Shown in pieces: positions 55,428 to 61,322 of a stretch of DNA of 61,322 bases (positions are counted from its first letter, which is position 1; each line of letters opens with the position of its first letter). The translations under genes and the position numbers were made by a program. The DNA comes from Alphaproteobacteria bacterium (GTDB taxonomy: Bacteria > Pseudomonadota > Alphaproteobacteria > Kiloniellales > DSM-21159). Under the pieces are notes generated by a model that was given only the letters and a program-made list of their open reading frames with translations, searched no databases and was not told the origin of the DNA. Where the stretch lies: positions 1 to 61,322 of the forward strand of contig JAUILQ010000029.1 in NCBI GenBank assembly GCA_030433005.1. The letters are read 5' to 3'.

Positions 55428-56618
55428 ATGAACCCGATGCTAGGTCCCGATTTCCTGATGATTCCGGGGCCGACGTCGCTGCCCGACGCGGTACGGACCG
55501 CCATGGCGTCGCCTGCCCAGGACTTCAGCGGAGAGTCCTTCCGCCGGATCTCCACGGCGACCTTCGAGGGGCTGCGGCCGCTGTTCCGCACGGCCGGCGA
55601 AATCTTCCTCTATGCCGCCAACGGCCACGGCGCCTGGGAGGCGGCCCTCGCCAACACGCTGCAGCCCGGCGACCGCGTCCTGGTGCCGGAGAGCGGGCTG
55701 TTCTCCTTCGTCTGGCGCGAGATGGCGGAAGCGCTCGGCCTCGAGGCCACGGTGGTCGAGACCGACTGGCGTCACGCCGTCGCCGCGGAGCGTATCGAGG
55801 CGATCCTGCGCGACGACAAGGCCGGCCGCATCAGGGCCGTGCTGCTGGTCCACACCGACACCGCCGCGAGCGTGACCGTGGACGTCCGCGCGGTGCGCGC
55901 CGCAATCGACGGCGCCAACCACCCTGCCCTGCTGATGGTCGACGCCATCGCCTCGCTGGGCACGACCGCGTTCGAGATGGATGCCTGGGGCGTCGACGTC
56001 ACGGTCGCCGCCGCCCAGAAGGCGCTGATGGTGCCGCCGGGCCTGTCGATCGTCGCCGCCGGTGCGCGCGCCCTGGAGCGGTCGCGCCGGGGACAGCACC
56101 TGCCGGGCAGCTACTGGATGTGGCAGGCCCGGCTCGGCCAGGAGCTCTACCAGCGCTTCTGCGGCACCGCGCCGATCCAGCATGTCGCCGCCCTGCGCGC
56201 CGCCCTCGACCTCATCGAGGAGGCCGGTCTGGAGTCCCTGATCGCCCAGCACCAACGCCTGGCGACGATGGTCCGCGCGGCGGTCGAGCGCTGGAGCGAC
56301 GCCGGCTTCATGGAGTTCAACGCGCTGCTGCCGGCCGAGCGGGCGAGCAGCGTCACCTCGATCCGCGTGCCCGCCGGATTCGACGCGGAACGCATCCGCG
56401 ACCACGCCCGCCGACGCTATCGCCTGACCATCGGCGGCGGGCTCGGCCCGCTCAAGGGCCAGCTGTTCCGCATCGGCCACATGGGCTTCCTCAACGAGGC
56501 CTATGTGCTGGGCGCCCTCGGGGTGCTCGAGGCGACCTTCCGCGACCTCGCCCTGCCGATCGGCGACGGCGCACTGGAGGCCGCGGTCGCGGCCCGCGAG
56601 GGCGCCGCCGCGGGCTGA
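55428..56618 (+). CDS. Class V aminotransferase (serine/alanine-glyoxylate type)
   Basis: 396 residues, fold-type I. FLMIPGPTSLPDAVRTAM near 9 opens it as in AGT/SGAT enzymes, ANGHGAWEAALANTL near 64 binds the cofactor phosphate, Asp172 in LMVDAIASLGTT and Lys198 in VAAAQKALMVPPG hold PLP. GSYWMWQARLGQEL and the C-terminal RIGHMGFLNEAYVLGALG are typical. It probably transfers an amino group from serine or alanine to glyoxylate. The HTDTAAS segment differs from the common H-x-E-T-S-T-G, so the substrate may differ too. GGGAG precedes the ATG. Confidence 0.88.
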   Translation: MNPMLGPDFLMIPGPTSLPDAVRTAMASPAQDFSGESFRRISTATFEGLRPLFRTAGEIFLYAANGHGAWEAALANTLQPGDRVLVPESGLFSFVWREMAEALGLEATVVETDWRHAVAAERIEAILRDDKAGRIRAVLLVHTDTAASVTVDVRAVRAAIDGANHPALLMVDAIASLGTTAFEMDAWGVDVTVAAAQKALMVPPGLSIVAAGARALERSRRGQHLPGSYWMWQARLGQELYQRFCGTAPIQHVAALRAALDLIEEAGLESLIAQHQRLATMVRAAVERWSDAGFMEFNALLPAERASSVTSIRVPAGFDAERIRDHARRRYRLTIGGGLGPLKGQLFRIGHMGFLNEAYVLGALGVLEATFRDLALPIGDGALEAAVAAREGAAAG

Positions 56619-56705
56619 GGCCGACTCCGCCGGAATGCAGGCGGCCCCGTGCGATCGCCTGTGCGATCGACGGGGCCGCCAAGGTTCCGAGCGGTCGAGG
56701 GCGAC

Positions 56706-58235
56706 CTACTCGCCGAGCGACTGGGCCTCGATGTCGTCGACGCTCCAGGAGCCGCCGGCGTTGATCAGCGAGACGCCGTCGAAGTCGTCCTGGAAGGTCC
56801 GGTCGAGCACCTGCAGCACGACCTCGCCGTCGAGCTCGATGGTCTGCAGGCCGTTGGGATCGCGTCGCCAGTCGATGGTGTGCTTGGCGCCGTCGTCGAA
56901 GCGGACGTCGACCTCGCTGCTGCCGATCACGGTCGCGCCGCGCTGGGTGATCGCCAGCAGGTGCAGCGGCTGGGCGTCGGCGGTGCGCAGCTCGAGGCGG
57001 TAGCCGTGGCCGACGTTGGTGCCCTGATAGGGGCCGATGTTGAAGACCGCCCCGTTGCCGGCGGCCGACAGCCGGGTGGTCAGCCGGAAGTCGTTGTCGA
57101 GGTCGGCCCGCGTGTGGATCGCCGCCAGGCTCTGCTGCTGCTGGCTCTGGACGCCGAGCGCGTTGCCGAGGATGCCCTTGATCAGCTCCTGCGGCTTGAC
57201 GTTCTGGCCGTTCTGGTCGCGCTGGATCGGCATGTCGCTGGCGAGCGCGCCGCCGTCCGTCACCGACCAGCTGCCGGCGACGACCTCCCAGCGCGGCGAG
57301 CGCGTGTAGTTGCCGTCGGAGAAGCTGTCGGAGACGACCGTCACCGGCCCGCTCTGGGCGCTGTCGCCGGCCGAATCCTGTTCGTCGGAGTCGTCGCTGC
57401 CGGTCGCGGTGCCGGCTGCCGCGCCGGCGGCGAGCCCGAGCTGGGCCAGCGTCTCCTGGGTGATCGAACCGGACAGCGGCAGGCCGGCGTCCGACTGGAA
57501 GGTGCGGATCGCATCGCGCGTGCTGCTGCCCATGATGCCGTCCTCGGGCCCGGCGTCATAGCCGCGCTCGTTCAGGGCCTCCTGGACCGAGCGGATCGTC
57601 TCGCGATCCTCGACGATCATGCCGGCCGAGGTCTTGCCCTGGACGTGGGCGATCAGCTCGGGGCTGGCGCGGCCGTCGACCAGCAGGTTGTTGTCGCGCT
57701 GGTAGGCGCGGATCGCCTGCTGCGTGGTGTCGTCGAGCCGGCCGGTGACCACCGGGATGTCGTAGCCGAGCCGGCGCAGCGAGGACTGCAGCTCCAGCAC
57801 CGTGCGCCGCTCGACCTCGGCCTCGCCGGAGGCTTCGGCCTGGGTCTCGCTGCGACGCTCCGCACGCTCCTCGCGCACGTTGGTGCGGATGTGCTCCGCG
57901 AGGCTGGTGCTGGCCTGGCCGGTGACCAGCAGGTCGTTGTCGCGCTGGTAGTCGCGGATCGCGCTGCGGGTCATCGAGCCCATCAGGCCGTCGGTCGGCC
58001 CGGCGTCGTAGCCGAGCCGGTTCAGGCCGCGCTGGATGCGCTGCACCATCGGGTCGTAGGCGAGCTGAACGGCGGTCGAAGCCTCGCCGGTCCAGGCCGC
58101 GGCGCTCTGCGGCGCCACCAGAGCGCTGGTGCCGAGCAGCAGGACCGCTGCAGCCGCGCCCGCCAGGCAGCCGGCCCGCGGCAGCAGGCGAGAGCGCTGG
58201 GGACGATCGAAATCGGGATGAGCGTGCTTGTTCAC
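56706..58235 (-). CDS. Secreted protein with three peptidoglycan-binding repeats and a lectin-like C-terminus
   Basis: 509 residues. A basic N-terminus and hydrophobic stretch (about 21-46, ending APQSAAAW) form a long signal peptide. Three PG_binding_1-type repeats lie at about 62-117, 145-200 and 212-267; the first and third share GYDAGP-x-DG-x-MGS. An acidic Ser/Asp/Gly linker (268-298) joins a beta-rich domain (about 302-506; SFSDGNYTRSPRWEVVAGSW, TIELDGEVVLQVLDRTF) that resembles concanavalin-like/DUF1080 folds. No catalytic domain is visible. It could bind the wall and a glycan ligand. It follows proV on the same strand. Confidence 0.8.
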   Translation of the reverse strand: MNKHAHPDFDRPQRSRLLPRAGCLAGAAAAVLLLGTSALVAPQSAAAWTGEASTAVQLAYDPMVQRIQRGLNRLGYDAGPTDGLMGSMTRSAIRDYQRDNDLLVTGQASTSLAEHIRTNVREERAERRSETQAEASGEAEVERRTVLELQSSLRRLGYDIPVVTGRLDDTTQQAIRAYQRDNNLLVDGRASPELIAHVQGKTSAGMIVEDRETIRSVQEALNERGYDAGPEDGIMGSSTRDAIRTFQSDAGLPLSGSITQETLAQLGLAAGAAAGTATGSDDSDEQDSAGDSAQSGPVTVVSDSFSDGNYTRSPRWEVVAGSWSVTDGGALASDMPIQRDQNGQNVKPQELIKGILGNALGVQSQQQQSLAAIHTRADLDNDFRLTTRLSAAGNGAVFNIGPYQGTNVGHGYRLELRTADAQPLHLLAITQRGATVIGSSEVDVRFDDGAKHTIDWRRDPNGLQTIELDGEVVLQVLDRTFQDDFDGVSLINAGGSWSVDDIEAQSLGE

Positions 58236-58410
58236 GGCGTCCTCCGAATGACTGTTGGCGAGCGCGACGGGCCAGGGACCGGCGCCTTGTCGTCACCCCC
58301 CGTCGCCGCGGCTGCCTCGGCAAAGCGCGCGGCCTCCGTCCGAGCCCATTCGAGAACGCACGGCCCCGCGGAATGTTTCACCGCGCCCGGCGCCCACCCC
58401 CGCGGAACGG

Positions 58411-59670
58411 CTACGCGCTGGCGCGCTCCTGCTGCTCTCCGGCCGGCTCGCCGGGCTCCGGCTCCGGCACCTTTGCGAGCGCGTCGATGGCGCCGGAGCG
58501 CGTCACCACGCCGACCAGCTGGCCCTCGTCGTCGACCACGACGGCCGGCGTGTCGCTGCCGCTGACGTAGGGCAGCATCTCGTCGATCACGCTGTCCCGG
58601 GTAACGGTGTGCACCTCGTCGAGGTTGCTGCTGTCCTGCCACCAGGAGGCCGAGCGGCCCGCGTTGGCTTCCAGGAAGCGGCGGCTGATGGCGCCGACCG
58701 GCCGGCTGTCGTCGTCGAGGATCAGCAGCGTGTCGCCGTCGGCCTGGTCGAGCTGGGCGCTGGCCTTCTGCGGATCCAGCTCCGGCAGCCGCAGGGTCGG
58801 GATGTGCTCGACGATGCTGCCGACCGTCACCACGCGGCCGCGGTTGACGTCGCGCACGAAGCGCTCGACGTAGTCGTCGGCGGGGTGCAGCAGGATCTCC
58901 TCGGGCGAGCCGACCTGGCGCAGCTCGCCGTCCTTGAGGATGGCGATGTGGTCGCCCAGGCGCAGCGCCTCGTCGAGGTCGTGGGTGATGAAGACGATGG
59001 TCTTGTGCAGCGTCGCCTGCAGCTCGCGCAGCTGGTCCTGCATGTCGGTACGGATCAGCGGGTCGAGCGCGCTGAAGGCCTCGTCCATCAGCAGGATCTC
59101 GGCGTCGGTCGCCAGCGCCCGGGCCAGGCCGACGCGCTGCTGCATGCCGCCGGAGAGCTGCCGCGGGAACTGGTTCTCGAAGCCGGCCAGGCCGACCAGC
59201 TCGATCTGCTTGACCGCCCGCTCGCGCGCCTCCGCCCGCTCGACGCCCTGGACCGTCAGGCCGTAGGCGACGTTGTCGATGACGCTCTTGTGCGGCAGCA
59301 GGGCGAAGCGCTGGAAGACCATCGACATGCGACGCCGGCGCAGGTCCAGCAGCTGCTGCTCGTCGAGCTGCAGGACGTCGTCGCCGTCGACCAGGATCTG
59401 CCCGGCGGTCGGCTCGATCAGCCGGTTGATGTGACGGATCAGCGTCGACTTGCCGGAGCCCGAGAGCCCCATGACGACGAAGGTCTCGCCCGCCGGCATG
59501 TCCAGGCTGATGTCGCGGATGCCGATGGTGTGGCCGGACTCCTCCAGCAGCTCGGTCTTGCTGGCGCCCTGCTTGGCGCGCTCGAGCGCGGCCTGGGGGT
59601 CGGGGCCGAAGATCTTGTAGACGTTCTTGATCTGGATCTTCGGCTGCTCGCTCGTCTGCTTGCGGCTCAT
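58411..59670 (-). CDS. proV: Glycine betaine/proline ABC transporter ATP-binding protein
   Basis: 419 residues. Walker A GLSGSGKST near 68-76, signature QLSGGMQQRVGLARALA near 172, Walker B ILLMDEAFSALDP near 194 and the H-loop IVFITHDLDEA near 225. A pair of CBS domains occupies about 290-405, as in ProV/OpuAA, where they sense ionic strength. The N-terminal YKIFGPDPQAALERAKQG is typical of the family. It lies three bases after proW and powers uptake of betaine-type osmolytes. Confidence 0.95.
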   Translation of the reverse strand: MSRKQTSEQPKIQIKNVYKIFGPDPQAALERAKQGASKTELLEESGHTIGIRDISLDMPAGETFVVMGLSGSGKSTLIRHINRLIEPTAGQILVDGDDVLQLDEQQLLDLRRRRMSMVFQRFALLPHKSVIDNVAYGLTVQGVERAEARERAVKQIELVGLAGFENQFPRQLSGGMQQRVGLARALATDAEILLMDEAFSALDPLIRTDMQDQLRELQATLHKTIVFITHDLDEALRLGDHIAILKDGELRQVGSPEEILLHPADDYVERFVRDVNRGRVVTVGSIVEHIPTLRLPELDPQKASAQLDQADGDTLLILDDDSRPVGAISRRFLEANAGRSASWWQDSSNLDEVHTVTRDSVIDEMLPYVSGSDTPAVVVDDEGQLVGVVTRSGAIDALAKVPEPEPGEPAGEQQERASA

Positions 59671-59673
59671 CGC

Positions 59674-60546
59674 TCAGCCCCCCGTGTTGAGATGCTGCTG
59701 CATCTTGCGCCCGTAGGACTGGGCGATGCGGTCGAAGATGATCGCGATGAACACGATCGCCAGCCCGGCGAGCAGGCCGCGGCTCACCTCCAGGCGCTGA
59801 ATGCCCTGAAGCACCTGGTAGCCGAGACCGCCGGCGCCGATCATCGAGGCGATCACGACCATCGAGAGCGCCATCATGGTGGTCTGGTTGATGCCCGCCA
59901 TGATCGTCGGCAGGGCGAGCGGAATCTGCACGCTGAACAGCTTCTGGCGAGGCGTCGCGCCGAAGGCGGTGACCGCCTCGATGACCTCGGGGTCGACATG
60001 GCGGATGCCCAGGTTGGTCAGGCGGATGACCGGCGGCACGGCGAACACGATGGTCGCCAGCAGCGCCGGGATCTTGCCCGGCCCGAACAGCATGACGAAG
60101 GGAATCAGGTAAACGAAAATCGGCATGGTCTGCATGATGTCGAGCACCGGCAGCATGCCCGACTGCAGGCCGTCGGAGCGCGACATCGCGATGCCCAGCG
60201 GAATGCCGATGATCACGGCGAGCAGCGTCGCGGTGAGCATCAGCGCGAGGGTCGCCATCGCCGGCTCCCACATGCCGAAGAAGCCGAGCAGGAACATCAT
60301 CAGCGCCGTGCCGCCGAGCACGGCGTAGCTGCGCGAGGCGAGATAGGAGAGCCCGCTGATCAGCACCAGCACCACGTACCACGGCAGCCAGAGCAGCAGG
60401 TCTTCGATGCCGTTCAGCAGGTGCAGCACCGGCAGGAAGGCAAGCTCCAGCTCCTCGCCGAAGTTGATGACGACCCAGTTGAACTGGTCGTCGATCCAGA
60501 TGCGCAGGGCGCGGGTGTCAATCAGGTCGGGAAAATCGGCGGCCAT
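59674..60546 (-). CDS. proW: Glycine betaine/proline ABC transporter permease
   Basis: 290 residues from the ATG at 60546 with GGGGGA upstream; the longer open frame has no support. About six membrane helices are visible. The permease loop EAVTAFGATPRQKLFSVQIPLALP near 193-216 contains the EAA motif, and MIGAGGLGYQVLQGIQRLE follows. MEPAMATLALML-type start of the transport domain is near 92. It pairs with ProV. A strong hairpin separates it from the upstream binding-protein gene. Confidence 0.94.
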   Translation of the reverse strand: MAADFPDLIDTRALRIWIDDQFNWVVINFGEELELAFLPVLHLLNGIEDLLLWLPWYVVLVLISGLSYLASRSYAVLGGTALMMFLLGFFGMWEPAMATLALMLTATLLAVIIGIPLGIAMSRSDGLQSGMLPVLDIMQTMPIFVYLIPFVMLFGPGKIPALLATIVFAVPPVIRLTNLGIRHVDPEVIEAVTAFGATPRQKLFSVQIPLALPTIMAGINQTTMMALSMVVIASMIGAGGLGYQVLQGIQRLEVSRGLLAGLAIVFIAIIFDRIAQSYGRKMQQHLNTGG

Positions 60547-60591
60547 CGCGAAAAATCCCCCGCTCAACAATTCGATGGACTGCGAAACGCA

Positions 60592-60625
60592 TTGGGGTGG
60601 CGTACGCGGGCGCACGCCACCCCAA
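60592..60625 (-). terminator. Hairpin between proX and proW
   Basis: TTGGGGTGGCGT and ACGCCACCCCAA form a perfect 12-base stem around a 10-base loop, 24 bases after the proX stop. There is no T-run. A hairpin here usually lets more binding protein than permease be made, by partial termination or by protecting the upstream message. Confidence 0.55.
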
Positions 60626-60649
60626 GACTAGCTCAGACGCGGGCGAGCG

Positions 60650-61322
60650 TCAGTTCAGGGAGGCCTTGACCTTCTCGGCCACGTCCTGCGGCACCCAGGC
60701 CGTCCAGACGTCCTCCTCCTGCGCGAGGAAGCGCGCAGCGACGTCCTCGGGGCTCGCGGAGTTGTCGTCGCCCCAGGCCAGCAGACCGTTGATGGTCTCG
60801 TTCGGCACCTGCATCTTGCCGAGGAACTCGGCGACGTCCGGCGCCTCCTCCTTCAGCGAGGCGACGACCGCGACCGCGACCTCACCGGGCTTCCAGCCGG
60901 AAACCTTCGGGTCGGCGCAGTTCGAATCGGTCAGGCACTCGAAGGCCTCGGCGTCGTAGGCCGGCATGTCGAGGCGGACGAGGTTGTACTTGCCGATGAC
61001 CGCCGTCGGGCCCCAGTAGTAGGCCACGATCGGCTCCTGACGCGTCACCTTGCGGGCGATCGAAGCCTTCAGGTTGGCGCCGGAGCCCGGCGAGAACAGC
61101 TCGTAGTTCTCGTCCAGCTTCAGAGCCTTGAACAGGTTGTTGGTGATGATCTCGCAGCCCCAGCCCGGCGGGCAGCCGTACAGGCGGCCCTTGCCGTCCG
61201 ACGCCACCTCGGTGAACAGTTCCGCATGGTCCTTCAGGTCGGTGACCGACTTGACCTCGGGGTGCGCCTCGGCGAAGTAATCGGGCACCCACCAGCCTTC
61301 CTTGCCACCCTCGGTGAAAATG
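60650..61322 (-). CDS. proX: Glycine betaine/proline ABC transporter binding protein (N-terminus outside window)
   Basis: The frame stays open to the window edge, giving about 224 residues of the C-terminal part. It starts within FTEGGKEGWWVPDYFAEAHP, a conserved OpuAC/ProX motif whose tryptophans form the aromatic cage for quaternary ammonium ligands. CPPGWGCEIITNN, IVAYYWGPTAVIGKYNLVRL and CADPKVSGWKPGEVAVAV follow. It binds betaine or a related compound in the periplasm and feeds ProW/ProV. Confidence 0.93.
   Translation of the reverse strand, partial: IFTEGGKEGWWVPDYFAEAHPEVKSVTDLKDHAELFTEVASDGKGRLYGCPPGWGCEIITNNLFKALKLDENYELFSPGSGANLKASIARKVTRQEPIVAYYWGPTAVIGKYNLVRLDMPAYDAEAFECLTDSNCADPKVSGWKPGEVAVAVVASLKEEAPDVAEFLGKMQVPNETINGLLAWGDDNSASPEDVAARFLAQEEDVWTAWVPQDVAEKVKASLN

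Overview
The window is about 61.3 kb of very GC-rich DNA. Gene content and order (pdxJ-lepB-rnc-era and recO in a block, relA/spoT behind rpoZ, smpB beside dapA, heterotetrameric sarcosine oxidase, TRAP transporter, MotB with a Lys/His-rich N-terminus, bactofilin paired with an M23 peptidase) point to a free-living alphaproteobacterium, most likely of the Rhodospirillales/Kiloniellales type. The placement is inferred from protein character; no marker search was run.

Layout. 1-127 is the tail of an IS481-type transposase. 124-7628 is a methylated-amine locus: SAM methyltransferase and GlxA/GbdR-like regulator on the minus strand, divergent from soxBDAG. After a secreted His-rich protein come two transsulfuration genes (8342-10927), motB, an RDD membrane protein, a circularly permuted ATP-grasp/alpha-E pair and bpt. 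A TRAP operon (16712-20803) follows, with a binding-protein gene broken by one amber codon and a small permease carrying a large extra N-terminal region. parC (minus) faces it. A less GC-rich patch (23208-24250) holds two small hypothetical genes. 24479-39232 is mostly minus-strand housekeeping: FAD oxidoreductase, recO, pirin, MFS, era, rnc, lepB, pdxJ, DUF2062 protein, relA/spoT, rpoZ, folK, then (after plus-strand NYN and uracil-DNA glycosylase genes) smpB and dapA. 39501-44459 holds a lytic transglycosylase, a haloacid dehalogenase, a 271-bp palindromic MITE-like element, an alpha/beta hydrolase and a threonine/serine dehydratase. Bactofilin and a coiled-coil M23 peptidase follow, then a 1.26-kb repeat-rich spacer, a type-2-like ileS and a divergent tRNA-Ile(GAU). 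The right end has a lone amino-acid-type periplasmic binding protein with a TorS-like sensor kinase, a class V aminotransferase, a peptidoglycan-binding/lectin-like secreted protein and a betaine ABC transporter (proV, proW, partial proX).

How it fits together. The two ends share a theme: ProVWX would import betaine-type osmolytes, and the sox locus would oxidise the demethylated product sarcosine, feeding folate C1 units and glycine. Transsulfuration and the serine/alanine-glyoxylate-type aminotransferase are compatible with C1/amino-acid turnover, but that link is inference. The points most worth a second look are the amber-interrupted TRAP binding protein, the enlarged DctQ, the binding-protein/kinase pair with no visible response regulator or permease, the TA-flanked element that has rewritten a stop and a start codon, the repeat-filled spacer, and the ileS/tRNA-Ile divergent pair.
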